A program made the position numbers and the translations under genes. 58,913 nucleotides of DNA from Vibrio profundi (lineage in GTDB: Bacteria > Pseudomonadota > Gammaproteobacteria > Enterobacterales > Vibrionaceae). Positions 8,736-17,563 of the stretch are shown here, in pieces; position 1 is the stretch's first letter, and each line of letters begins with the position of its first letter. Under the pieces are notes generated by a model, which saw only the letters and a program-made list of their open reading frames with translations, was not told the DNA's origin and searched no databases. The stretch is from NCBI RefSeq assembly GCF_005281835.1, contig NZ_RZIS01000016.1:1-58913 (forward strand). Direction: 5' to 3'.

Positions 8736-9578
8736 TTACTCGGTTACTGAAATCGGTAGGCGCGCGTCTGCTCCCCATTCAGTCCATGAACCGTCATACA
8801 CACTCATGCTGTTAGGTAGCTGTGCGATTTGTGCAGCAAGTAGAATAATACATGCTGTTACACCCGAACCACAGCTAAAAATCATAGGCTTAGAGCTAGT
8901 TAACTGTAGTTCATTAAACAGATTCTTCAAACTTTCACTGTCTTTTAAGCGACCTGCATCCATTACCTGTGAGAATGGTAAACAAGTGGAATTAGGGATA
9001 TGGCCACTGCGTAAACCTTCACGAGGTTCCGGAACTAAAGAATCGAATCGTTGCTGAGAGCGCGCGTCAAAAATATAGGCGCTTTGTTCTGCCGAATTTT
9101 GGTTTACGCGGCGAGCATCAATAAAGTATTTTGGGTCTAGTGTGCCTTCGAAATTTCCGACGGAAATCTCTTTACGGTAAGTCTTTTCAACTGGATAGTC
9201 TTGCTCAATCCAAGCCGGTAGGCCGCCATCTAATAAGAATACCTTGGTATGTCCCATCGCTTTTAGCATCCACCATGCTCGTGGTGAGGCAAAGGTACCG
9301 GAATTATCGTAAACCACTATGGTGCTGTCGTTGTTGATGCCTAAAGCTTTTGCTCGTTCATTAAAATGCGCTTCACTAGGCATCATATGTGGCAGTGAAG
9401 AATCTTGATCGCAAAAGTCTTTGTCGTAATCAAACTTTATAGCGCCGGGAATCATTTGACCGTGAATCTTCGCTTCTTCGTTTGGGATTTTAAAATTGAT
9501 ACTTGCATCCAGAATAACGGTATCTGGTTGATCGATTAAGCCTTTTAGTTGGGCAGCTGTGATGAGCGGTGACGTCAT
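8736..9578 (-). CDS. sseA: 3-mercaptopyruvate sulfurtransferase (tandem rhodanese)
   Basis: Transfers sulfur from 3-mercaptopyruvate (or thiosulfate in relatives) to thiol acceptors; cytoplasmic. Its 280 residues form an inactive N-terminal rhodanese domain and a catalytic C-terminal one. The active-site loop is CGSGVTA with the nucleophile at Cys236; CG(S/T)GVT is the signature that separates mercaptopyruvate sulfurtransferases from thiosulfate rhodaneses. Also visible are DNSGTFASPRAWWMLK and SGHIPNSTCLPF. The small membrane-protein gene ends 14 bp upstream on the same strand and may be co-transcribed. Confidence 0.93.
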   Translation of the reverse strand: MTSPLITAAQLKGLIDQPDTVILDASINFKIPNEEAKIHGQMIPGAIKFDYDKDFCDQDSSLPHMMPSEAHFNERAKALGINNDSTIVVYDNSGTFASPRAWWMLKAMGHTKVFLLDGGLPAWIEQDYPVEKTYRKEISVGNFEGTLDPKYFIDARRVNQNSAEQSAYIFDARSQQRFDSLVPEPREGLRSGHIPNSTCLPFSQVMDAGRLKDSESLKNLFNELQLTSSKPMIFSCGSGVTACIILLAAQIAQLPNSMSVYDGSWTEWGADARLPISVTE

Positions 9579-9592
9579 GTTTGGGTATTCCC

Positions 9593-9910
9593 TTATTGTG
9601 GTTTAGAGGTACAGCGGATAAAGCGATAGTTTTTTTGTGAGGACAAAAGTGACTCGTTTTCTTCTAGCTCTACCGTCGAGCCAACTGGGCAGTCTTGGAC
9701 AGGAGCAACGCTAAGACGAAAAATCTCATTTGCACCCATTTCAAGTGTTAAGTAACGTCGATGGCCATCTAGAGATTGAGTAAGCGTATTACTCATAACG
9801 AGCGCAGTAACCTGCTTACCTGTTGGGTAAGTGAGAGGGTAGCGGTTTAGAAGTACTAAAATTATTACTCCAATCCCGAGTAACAATAGTCCTATTTTTA
9901 ATTGCTTCAT
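9593..9910 (-). CDS. Small single-pass membrane protein, unknown function
   Basis: Not recognised. From the ATG at 9910 it has 105 residues: a short basic start (MKQLKIG), a hydrophobic helix at about 6-21, then a soluble region of about 80 residues with two cysteines (DCPVG and RCTS) that could pair outside the membrane. An upstream ATG at 9952 adds 14 polar residues ahead of the helix. Neither start has a good ribosome-binding site; 9910 is preferred because it gives a normal signal-anchor. It lies 14 bp upstream of sseA on the same strand, so they are probably co-transcribed. Confidence 0.6.
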   Translation of the reverse strand: MKQLKIGLLLLGIGVIILVLLNRYPLTYPTGKQVTALVMSNTLTQSLDGHRRYLTLEMGANEIFRLSVAPVQDCPVGSTVELEENESLLSSQKNYRFIRCTSKPQ

Positions 9911-9987
9911 TCCGTGGAAGTTTTTGTTTTCACTTACTAAAAGATACGCCATCTACTAAAAAATTGAAATACTTTCACCAATAAAGG

Positions 9988-10020
9988 AAGCGAGCTCTCA
10001 CAAGCTCGCTTTTTGTTTTT
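9988..10020 (+). terminator. Rho-independent terminator pointing rightward
   Basis: A 9-bp stem (AAGCGAGCT / AGCTCGCTT) with a 6-nt loop is followed on the plus strand by TTTTTGTTTTTT. The flanking genes are all on the minus strand, so the strong T-run faces the wrong way for them; on the minus strand the tract is only TCCTTTAT. It may stop antisense transcription or act weakly for the lipoprotein gene at 10062. Confidence 0.65.
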
Positions 10021-10061
10021 TATTGTTCAATGGATACCTATTTATCTGGCTAGCATTTTAT

Positions 10062-10508
10062 TTACCAGGTTAGGCTAGATTCCGAGGTGTCGAACGTTCG
10101 CTGCAAAGGATCTTGCCCGTCGTAGAACCAGATTTCGACTAAGAACTCCTTTTTGACATTGGGCGCAGAGAAGTTGAGGTCTAACACGCCATCAACTAGA
10201 GAGCTGGCAACAACTTTGCTTGAGTAATCCGGTTTTAATGTCTGATTTTTTCGCGTTTTAAACCGGCTGTAGACAGATACAAACGCTCTTTGCGTGGTGA
10301 CATCGCTAATATCAATCGACATTTGATACTGACCTACAGGGTTATAGTCGAATCCATCTGGGACCACTAAATCATCCATTGTAGTAGGAGCCGATTGAGT
10401 GGCAGGGCTGCTTGATGAACTGCCACCTCCGCCATCATCTCCGCCACCGCATGCCATTAGCATGGAGAGTGTGATTGAGCCTGTGATTATCTTAATTAAA
10501 GTATTCAT
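10062..10508 (-). CDS. Small lipoprotein with Gly/Ser linker
   Basis: A 148-residue predicted lipoprotein of unknown function. The N-terminal signal ends in the lipobox LMAC (Cys20), followed by a flexible Gly/Asp/Ser-rich linker (CGGGDDGGGGSSSSSP), a common layout for Vibrio outer-membrane lipoproteins. The remaining ~100 residues look beta-rich, with no recognised motif. It starts 11 bp downstream of the LruC-domain gene on the same strand, so the two are probably translated together and may act at the cell surface together. Confidence 0.72.
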   Translation of the reverse strand: MNTLIKIITGSITLSMLMACGGGDDGGGGSSSSSPATQSAPTTMDDLVVPDGFDYNPVGQYQMSIDISDVTTQRAFVSVYSRFKTRKNQTLKPDYSSKVVASSLVDGVLDLNFSAPNVKKEFLVEIWFYDGQDPLQRTFDTSESSLTW

Positions 10509-10519
10509 AATGTTTCTCC

Positions 10520-12652
10520 TTACGGCTCATAGCACTGGTTATCAGCGGGTGAATTAAACCAAGTTGAAGACTGCTCGCCAGCGGATTGGGCATATTCAGC
10601 GAAATCTGGGTAGGCGGTTACAAGGTTTACACGTTCAAGAGGCCATTCCCATTCAGATGCTGAAGTGATCAATAGCGCCCAAGGGTGATTCTGAGCAGTT
10701 TTGAAGTACTTACCTTGTGCAGGATCACTGTCATCGACTCCTAGCCCTGTGTTGAAAAGGTTTACGGTATCGAACGCTTCAGTTGGGGCTTTATCCGCCA
10801 AGTGTACTTCCCAGCTTCTACCTGGGTGTAAAGGTAGGTTTTCTCCATGATAAGTGCCTGGAGTTGCAAAAATGAACGGGTCATAGGGCATATCGCTCCA
10901 GCTTGCATCTGCCACACCGCTTCCGGTTAACGTGATACCGATTTGGAAAGTGAACTGTTCGTCTTCTTTACAATCGGTTTGGGTTCGATAGAAGCGACAG
11001 CTCGTGGTGACGTTTTGGCTAAGGTCTCGGCTAACAACGAAGATTGCCTCAGTTCGACCGTCTTCCATGCCCGATGAGCCAAATTCGCCATTCAGTTTCA
11101 TGTAAGATTCAGTGGTATCAACAAGGCTTGGTGAGAGGTCTTCAAGTCGGATAGCAAAGGCATTTTTATAGTCGGCGCCGAGCGCTGCTAGTCTACCGTC
11201 GATGGTCGACTTAACCACTTTGCCTTCTTTTAGGATCTCAGTGATACGATACAAAATGACCACGTCGTTCATATCGTAATCGGCTTTGTACGGCCAGTTA
11301 TCTTCGTATGCGAGTGTTGCGTAACCAGAAGCGCTAGGGAAGTAACGAGCCGTTGCGCCGTTATTCAACACATCCACTTGGAAGTCGACTACCTCACCAG
11401 AAGTGGAACCGCCATAGTAAGCAAGCCCGGTTTGTTGACTGAATCGGAAGCGAGCCCATGTCGTACCAGCAAGTGCGTTGATATCGACGTTAAGGAATAA
11501 TGTGTTCTCGCCAGCGACTAACGCTTGGTCTGTAAACACTTGCTCGTTGTCACCATCAAATGTGCCATCTTGATCCCAGTCGATCCAGGCTGACAGGTAG
11601 CCGCTTGTTGAAGCATCTACAACAACACGTGCGTCCAAGCCAGATTCAAGGGCGGTTACGAAGCCGATACCGCCGTCTACCCATTCATCATCGGTTCCGA
11701 CGTTGTCGTCACTGAGTGGGCTCGTAAAGCCGTCTTGCTCGCCATCAGGCGCGTCTGTTCCCAACCACGTGACACCATCTAGCTCGTGACGAGGACCGTT
11801 ACTTGCTAATGTGGTTTTGTAAGTATCAGGCGCATCACCAAAGTCGATGTTTGAATCCTCATCTACCACTGGCGCGTTAGCGCAGCGGGCACCGTCATTT
11901 TGGCCAGAAGCCGGGCCATTCGATACAAATTCGACCGCAGGTACAATCCCGGCGGAAATTTGGTAAGAGTTGGAAGGAGATAGGTTGATTCGGTAAATCT
12001 TACCGTCTTGGTTACGCGACACGTAGTAGTAGCCGTTGACATCAAAATAGCCTGCGCCAAATGTCCCGGTTTCTCCGGTATCACCAACTAAAGTTTCGGC
12101 ACCGGTAGATGGGTCGAATCTATATAAGTTACCCGAGTTATTATCAATCCCATATAAAGAGCCATCACTTGGGTGAAAGGCGAAATCGGTTAGGCTTACT
12201 GTTGCGGTTGTACTGACTTGGTTCACCGTTAGCACCGCCGACGGGTCGCTATCTAGAGGAGATAAGTCAATGGTATAGAAGCCTTTATTTTTTCGGTAGA
12301 GGTAATAAACGTGGTTGTATACGTCCCCTACATAAAAGGTGTGATCGGTTGGTAGGCCTGACGTGTTGACGACCTCTGCCTGAAAGTCTTGCCCTAAACG
12401 GACAATTCGTTTGTTGGTGGTATCGTAGCCGTAAATGTATCGGTCTTCGAAGTCGAAACCAACGCCGTTTATATTGGCATCCATTCCGGTGTCATCTTCT
12501 AAAAGCGAGGTTGAACCCGTAACTAAGTTCACTCCCCAAACCTCAACCGGTTTAGACTGGAATAGGTAGGCTTTACTCGGACACGTATCGAAAGGTGCAG
12601 CGAGTATTTTAGAAGAAGCAACAAGTAGCAAACTGAGCGCTAAATATTTCAT
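10520..12652 (-). CDS. LruC-domain exported protein
   Basis: Large exported protein of 710 residues with a signal peptide (MKYLALSLLLVASSKILA). The N-terminal third (about 25-230) has repeat-like segments such as DRYIYGYDTTNKRIVRLG that suggest a beta-propeller. A middle region starts at NIDFGDAPDTYKT and contains GEQDGFTSP, with a GEVED-like beta-domain around LSAWIDWDQDGTFDG. The C-terminal part fits LruC/DUF4842-type proteins (DNWPYKADYDMNDVVILYRI). Asp-rich turns suggest calcium binding. Function in this family is unestablished; surface or matrix roles are plausible. The downstream lipoprotein gene is 11 bp away and probably co-transcribed. Confidence 0.8.
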   Translation of the reverse strand: MKYLALSLLLVASSKILAAPFDTCPSKAYLFQSKPVEVWGVNLVTGSTSLLEDDTGMDANINGVGFDFEDRYIYGYDTTNKRIVRLGQDFQAEVVNTSGLPTDHTFYVGDVYNHVYYLYRKNKGFYTIDLSPLDSDPSAVLTVNQVSTTATVSLTDFAFHPSDGSLYGIDNNSGNLYRFDPSTGAETLVGDTGETGTFGAGYFDVNGYYYVSRNQDGKIYRINLSPSNSYQISAGIVPAVEFVSNGPASGQNDGARCANAPVVDEDSNIDFGDAPDTYKTTLASNGPRHELDGVTWLGTDAPDGEQDGFTSPLSDDNVGTDDEWVDGGIGFVTALESGLDARVVVDASTSGYLSAWIDWDQDGTFDGDNEQVFTDQALVAGENTLFLNVDINALAGTTWARFRFSQQTGLAYYGGSTSGEVVDFQVDVLNNGATARYFPSASGYATLAYEDNWPYKADYDMNDVVILYRITEILKEGKVVKSTIDGRLAALGADYKNAFAIRLEDLSPSLVDTTESYMKLNGEFGSSGMEDGRTEAIFVVSRDLSQNVTTSCRFYRTQTDCKEDEQFTFQIGITLTGSGVADASWSDMPYDPFIFATPGTYHGENLPLHPGRSWEVHLADKAPTEAFDTVNLFNTGLGVDDSDPAQGKYFKTAQNHPWALLITSASEWEWPLERVNLVTAYPDFAEYAQSAGEQSSTWFNSPADNQCYEP

Positions 12653-12976
12653 AACTACATCCTGTATTTCGGGTGGTAGTATGGATATTCAACTAATGTG
12701 CCACTTTTAAGTTGTTGATATATATTTGGTTTTTGTAAGTCTTGGATGACTGTTTTATTTTGATTGTCAGAATGGAATAAGCCTTGAATACTTCCTAACC
12801 ACGTCAGTCGCTCATTATTTTTCAAACAAAAATAAGCCAAGAAAAATTTGCGAGTAATCTCAGGTTCTGTGTAGCCCGCTAAAATGCACAAAACCAAGAA
12901 TCGAGCGACACATGTGTGGATTTATCGTATACGCCCCAAAATCTACGCCTTGAAATGTGCATAAAATCACGCGCTC

Positions 12977-13073
12977 TCATCCTACTAAATGTGATTTTTA
13001 TGTGCGTATGTGCTTATTAATTCGAACAAAAAATCTTTGATGATGTCGAGCACATTTTGCTAATAATTCATCC
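12977..13073 (-). promoter_or_regulatory. Two MalT-box-like elements upstream of the pullulanase gene
   Basis: Read on the minus strand, TAGGATGAGAG (core 12977-12982) and TGGGATGAATT (core 13068-13073) both carry the GGATGA core of MalT boxes (consensus GGGGATGAGG) in the same orientation. A maltose-type activator site would suit a pullulanase gene. The core is only 6 bp, so chance matches are possible. The rest of the 12653-13119 gap is AT-rich, with no gene that can be supported. Confidence 0.3.
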
Positions 13074-13119
13074 CAGTAGCATATCCATTGCTTTAATAAC
13101 TAACATATGGATATCTAAC

Positions 13120-16100
13120 GTGGAACATAAGCATTTCAAACGAACGAGATTGGCAAAAGCTATTCTCCCTATCATGGCTACTTCTTTAATCATTGGTTGT
13201 AATTCATCAACTTCGGACTCTGTCGAAAGCGAAACCAGTTCGATGGTGAGGGTTTACTACAAGTCTTCTGCCAGTGCCTTGGCAAGCTCAGCTCAATCTA
13301 ACGAGTACGATGGCGCGAGCTTATATGTATGGAACGACGAAACTTGCGGCGCGTATAGCGGAGGTAACCCTGATGCGAGTGATTGGAATAAAGGATTAGT
13401 ACCAGACGGAGTGGATGGTGAATTTGGTGCTTATTGGGAGCTCGACGTGGACTCGACTGAAAGCAGCGAGTGCGTGAACTTTATTCCACGCGTCAATGGC
13501 GACAAACCATTGGGTGACTACAACGCTAAGGCCGATTTAAACCAAACCAATGATAACGGTGAGGTGTTCACTCAAGAGTCGGTTGCGGCCGTATACCCTG
13601 AGCTTATTACTTCTTCAGATGTGCCCGAATCACATATCCGAGTGTATATGAATACGCCAGACGGCGATGAAAGCACGTTTAATTTACATGTTTGGAATGA
13701 AGGCGAATGTAGTAGCTTGGAAGGGGCTGACACAAATTGGCCAGGCTTAGAGCTGACTGGTGTGAGTGATACTTACGGTACTTATTGGGATGTACCGTAT
13801 TCGCAAGCATCTGGTTGCATCAACTTGATTCCAAATAACGGTGAATACCAAACGGCTAATCTGAAATTTGAATTTGATAAGACGACAGCCATTGGCAACC
13901 TTGGATTTATATTTAAAGGCACAGATAAGGTGTACTACGATGCTTTGTCTAACTTGCCTGAAAGCCAAGTTGAATTAGCAGGAGCAAGCGGTATCTTCGT
14001 TGATGGCACTACGTTGCTAATCAATAACAAAGACGCCACTGAGCTAACGTTGTACTTCTCTGAAACCGGAGATCTGGTGTTTGATGCCAAGAGTAAAGAA
14101 GTACTAAATGCGACTAAGACTGTTACCTCAACAACGAAAAGCAGCGATAGTTGGCAATCAGCAAAACCTCATCTTGCTAGCGACTTTACCGGTTTCGCAT
14201 TTGACTTCACACAAGGAGGAGCAGCGCTAAAAGATTTACTTAAAGGGCAATTGTTGTTAGTTGCCAAAGACTCGACTGGTGTTGTTCAGGTAACTGAAGT
14301 ACAGCCTGCCAGTGCGTTAGATGCACTCTACGCTGACGCTGCGAAAGGGTTGGAGTTTGGTGCTCTTATTAATGATGATGGCACCACGACATTTAGGTTG
14401 TGGGCACCGACTGCACAGTCAGTCAAATTGGTTCCTTACAACAACGCTAAGGAAAAGCAAACTGAAATAGCGATGGCTTTTGACTCGGTATCAGGTAGCT
14501 GGCTGGTGGAGGATACCGCGCTAACTCATGGGGACTATTATCGTTACGAAGTAAAAGTGTACCACCCAGCGACTGATAAAGTTGAAACCTATGAAGTGAC
14601 AGACCCTTATTCATTAAGCTTGGCGATGAACTCCGAATACAGCCAAGTCGTAGATCTGACTAATTCTGAAGTCACTCCACAAGGCTGGGAAGCGCTGGTG
14701 GCTCCGCAGCCTCAAGATAACCCGGCTGAGTTTGTGTTGTATGAAGCTCATGTCAGAGACTTTTCTGCGTTCGATTCGTCTACGTCAGAAGCTAGCCGAG
14801 GCAAATACGCGGCGTTTAGTGAACCAGATTCTGCTCCAGTGAAGCATTTAAAAGCATTGCAACAATCTGGAGTGACGCATTTACATTTATTGCCTGTATT
14901 TGATATCGCGACAATAAATGAAGATCCAACTCAAGTGGCGAACATCAACGAACCTTTTAGTAAGTTATGCTCGCTGGACTCAACCGTTGTTAACGATAGT
15001 GATTTCGGAAGCTACTGCTCGGGTAGTGAAACTATTTCTGAGGTATTTACTGCATTGGTGGAGCAGGATTCGAAAGACAATGCGGTCGTACAGCGCTTAA
15101 ACGGCCACGTTCGAAATGTTGATTCGTTCAACTGGGGTTACGATCCGTTTCATTACACAGTGCCTGAAGGCTCGTATGCTTCTGATGCTGAAGGGCTAAC
15201 TCGGATCAAAGAGTTCCGTGAGATGGTAATGTCCGTTAAGCAAGACATCGGAATGAATGTTGTCATGGATGTTGTCTATAACCATACCAACGAATCTGGC
15301 GTGTCGAGCAAGTCTGTTTTAGATCGCATCGTACCTTGGTATTACCAACGTTTGAACGAATTCTCTGGTTCGGTCGAGCAATCGACATGTTGCTCAAATA
15401 CCGCACCTGAGAATGAGATGTTCGCTAAGCTAATTGATGACTCGATTGTCACATGGGTAAAAGAGTACAAAATCGATGCGTTCCGTTGGGATTTGATGGG
15501 GCATCATCCACTTGCGCAGATCCAACAAACCTTAAGCGCTGCGCAAGCGGCAGATCCTAATGTCTACTTTTATGGCGAAGGTTGGAATTTTGGTGAAGTT
15601 GAGAATGACCGTATGTTCGTTCAAGCTACGCAACCTAACCTTGGTGGAACCGGAATCGGCTCGTTCTCCGATAGATTGCGAGACGCGGTCCGTGGTGGTG
15701 GCCCATTTGATAGTGAAAGTGCACTTCGTAAAAATCAAGGCTTCGGTAATGGACTCGCAGTGCAACCTAATGATTTAGCGGGGACGCCTAACGAAGACGA
15801 TAGAAAAGCGGCTATGCATATCGCTGATCTGGTGAGGCTCGGTATGGCAGGTAATTTGAAGGACTTCGAGTTTACCGATAGTACGGATAAGGTTATCAAA
15901 GGTTCGGAATTAGATTACAACGGTCAGCCTGCTGGGTATGCGGTAGATGCTAGCGAAATTCAAAACTATGTTTCAAAGCACGATAACCAAACGTTATGGG
16001 ACAATAATCAATATAAAATCCCTTATGACGTTGCAGCTCAAGACAGAGTAAGAATGCAGGCTGTCTCTTTATCAACAGCATTGCTTGGCCAAGGGGTGCC

Positions 16101-16719
16101 GTTCATTCATATGGGAAGTGAGTTCTTGCGCTCTAAATCGATGCAGCGCGATTCTTACGACTCCGGTGATTGGTACAACATGGTGGATTTCACCAAACAA
16201 GATAACAACTGGGATGTAGGTTTACCACGAGCTGATAAAGATGGATCAAACTGGGAAACCATAGAAGGTGTTATTGATCAATCTGGACAAGAAGCCAACC
16301 CAAGCGCTGAAAATATTGAAACGATGGATAAGTTCTTTAAGGAGTTAGTATCGCTAAGATCTTCTACGGGCTTGATGAGTCTGAACACCGGAACTGAAAT
16401 CCAAAAACGTGTTCAATTCCATAATACTGGTTCATCGCAAACACTAGGGCTGGTGGTTATGAGCATTGATAACAGTGGCAGCAACTATGATGCCGATATT
16501 GATGCGCAGAGAGAAGGGATCATCGTTGTACTCAACGCTTCGCCAAACCAGCTAACAGCGTTTGAAGGGCTTGATGCAACGGGTTACGCATTGCATTCAA
16601 TTCAGTCAGCGGCTGGCAATGATTCAATCGCGAGAAATGGCGATCAAACGGCTCAAGTGTCGGATAGTAAACTATCGGTACCGGCATGGTCGGTAGCGGT
16701 ATTCGAAAAATTGAAATAA
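13120..16719 (+). CDS. pulA: Type I pullulanase lipoprotein (GH13)
   Basis: Debranching enzyme that cleaves alpha-1,6 bonds in pullulan, glycogen or starch, probably anchored at the cell surface. Start chosen at GTG 13120: it has GGA 8 nt upstream and gives a normal lipoprotein signal with lipobox LIIGC (Cys27); an in-frame TTG at 13057 would add 21 residues. Two N-terminal carbohydrate-binding (CBM41-like) repeats begin VRVYYKS and IRVYMNT. A CBM48-like module (TTTFRLWAPTAQSVKLVPY) precedes the GH13 barrel. Catalytic regions: DVVYNH, AFRWDLMGHH (nucleophile Asp), YFYGEGWNFGE (acid/base Glu), SKHDNQTLWDN, and FNWGYDP, the pullulanase signature. 1199 residues. Upstream MalT-like boxes suggest maltodextrin control. 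Confidence 0.93.
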   Translation: MEHKHFKRTRLAKAILPIMATSLIIGCNSSTSDSVESETSSMVRVYYKSSASALASSAQSNEYDGASLYVWNDETCGAYSGGNPDASDWNKGLVPDGVDGEFGAYWELDVDSTESSECVNFIPRVNGDKPLGDYNAKADLNQTNDNGEVFTQESVAAVYPELITSSDVPESHIRVYMNTPDGDESTFNLHVWNEGECSSLEGADTNWPGLELTGVSDTYGTYWDVPYSQASGCINLIPNNGEYQTANLKFEFDKTTAIGNLGFIFKGTDKVYYDALSNLPESQVELAGASGIFVDGTTLLINNKDATELTLYFSETGDLVFDAKSKEVLNATKTVTSTTKSSDSWQSAKPHLASDFTGFAFDFTQGGAALKDLLKGQLLLVAKDSTGVVQVTEVQPASALDALYADAAKGLEFGALINDDGTTTFRLWAPTAQSVKLVPYNNAKEKQTEIAMAFDSVSGSWLVEDTALTHGDYYRYEVKVYHPATDKVETYEVTDPYSLSLAMNSEYSQVVDLTNSEVTPQGWEALVAPQPQDNPAEFVLYEAHVRDFSAFDSSTSEASRGKYAAFSEPDSAPVKHLKALQQSGVTHLHLLPVFDIATINEDPTQVANINEPFSKLCSLDSTVVNDSDFGSYCSGSETISEVFTALVEQDSKDNAVVQRLNGHVRNVDSFNWGYDPFHYTVPEGSYASDAEGLTRIKEFREMVMSVKQDIGMNVVMDVVYNHTNESGVSSKSVLDRIVPWYYQRLNEFSGSVEQSTCCSNTAPENEMFAKLIDDSIVTWVKEYKIDAFRWDLMGHHPLAQIQQTLSAAQAADPNVYFYGEGWNFGEVENDRMFVQATQPNLGGTGIGSFSDRLRDAVRGGGPFDSESALRKNQGFGNGLAVQPNDLAGTPNEDDRKAAMHIADLVRLGMAGNLKDFEFTDSTDKVIKGSELDYNGQPAGYAVDASEIQNYVSKHDNQTLWDNNQYKIPYDVAAQDRVRMQAVSLSTALLGQGVPFIHMGSEFLRSKSMQRDSYDSGDWYNMVDFTKQDNNWDVGLPRADKDGSNWETIEGVIDQSGQEANPSAENIETMDKFFKELVSLRSSTGLMSLNTGTEIQKRVQFHNTGSSQTLGLVVMSIDNSGSNYDADIDAQREGIIVVLNASPNQLTAFEGLDATGYALHSIQSAAGNDSIARNGDQTAQVSDSKLSVPAWSVAVFEKLK

Positions 16720-16754
16720 ACCATTTCGCACAGGTAGAGAGTTACCCAGAAAAT

Positions 16755-16781
16755 AAAAACCAGCCTCATGGGCTGGTTTTT
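16755..16781. terminator. Bidirectional terminator
   Basis: An 11-bp stem (AAAAACCAGCC / GGCTGGTTTTT) with a 5-nt loop has an A-run on one side and a T-run on the other. It serves the convergent pullulanase gene (plus) and moeB (minus). Confidence 0.85.
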
Positions 16782-16802
16782 CGTTTGGATGAAACCTATC
16801 TA

Positions 16803-17555
16803 TTAAGGCTGGCAGACTTTACATGTCGGCATCTTCATTAGCTTCATTTCACGCCAGCTGAGAGACATCGCGTCTAAAATTAGCAGCTTGCCTGATTTTG
16901 GCTGACCGAAGTTAGCGATGACTTTAATTGCTTCCAAAGCTTGAGTTGCGCCAATAATACCGACGACCGGAGCCATCACCCCTGCCTCTACACATGTTAA
17001 TGCGGCATTGCCAAATAGGGCACTTAAGCATTCATAACAAGGTGCAGTGTCATCTTGGTAAGTGAATACGCTAATTTGCCCTTCCATACGAATCGCAGCA
17101 CCAGAGACTAACGGCGTTTTATTCGCATAACACAAACGGTTGAGCTGGTTACGAGTCTCGACGTTATCGCTAGCATCAAGGACTAAGGTATGTGATGCCA
17201 CTAAATCGTTTAATTGCTCGTCACTTAGCCTTTGATCTACGGTCTCGATATCAAGGTGAGGGTTCAATATCGCAAGCGATTCAGCGGCAGAGTCTACCTT
17301 TTTCTTTCCGATATCCGCATCGGTATGCAGTACCTGCCTTTGAAGGTTTGATAGCTCAACTTTATCATCGTCAATGAGCGTCAGCTTACCCACGCCTGCA
17401 GTGGCGAGGTACTGAGCAGACGCGCAGCCAAGACCACCTGCACCAAGCACTAAAATCGAACTTTGCTTGAGCGCTTCTTGCCCCTCGAAATCAAACTGTT
17501 TGAGAATGATCTGTCGGTTGTAGCGAAGCATCTCAGCATCGGACAGTATTTCCAT
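16803..17555 (-). CDS. moeB: Molybdopterin-synthase adenylyltransferase
   Basis: E1-like enzyme that adenylates the C-terminal glycine of MoaD so it can receive sulfur for molybdopterin synthesis. Its 250 residues match MoeB/ThiF/HesA. The nucleotide-binding loop is VLGAGGLGCASAQYLA (about 34-49), followed by LIDDDKVELSNLQRQ. The zinc pairs CYEC and CKVC are both present. It lies 8 bp downstream of moeA, a common gene order in gamma-proteobacteria. ThiF is the main alternative, but the partner gene favours MoeB. Confidence 0.93.
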   Translation of the reverse strand: MEILSDAEMLRYNRQIILKQFDFEGQEALKQSSILVLGAGGLGCASAQYLATAGVGKLTLIDDDKVELSNLQRQVLHTDADIGKKKVDSAAESLAILNPHLDIETVDQRLSDEQLNDLVASHTLVLDASDNVETRNQLNRLCYANKTPLVSGAAIRMEGQISVFTYQDDTAPCYECLSALFGNAALTCVEAGVMAPVVGIIGATQALEAIKVIANFGQPKSGKLLILDAMSLSWREMKLMKMPTCKVCQP

Positions 17556-17563
17556 GAAAACCC

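Noticed and set aside
12655..12897. 80-codon minus-strand ORF just upstream of the LruC-domain gene
   Set aside because: It ends 2 bp before the LruC start, but it has no signal of a real protein, no good ribosome-binding site and no recognisable motif; it is more likely part of the leader.
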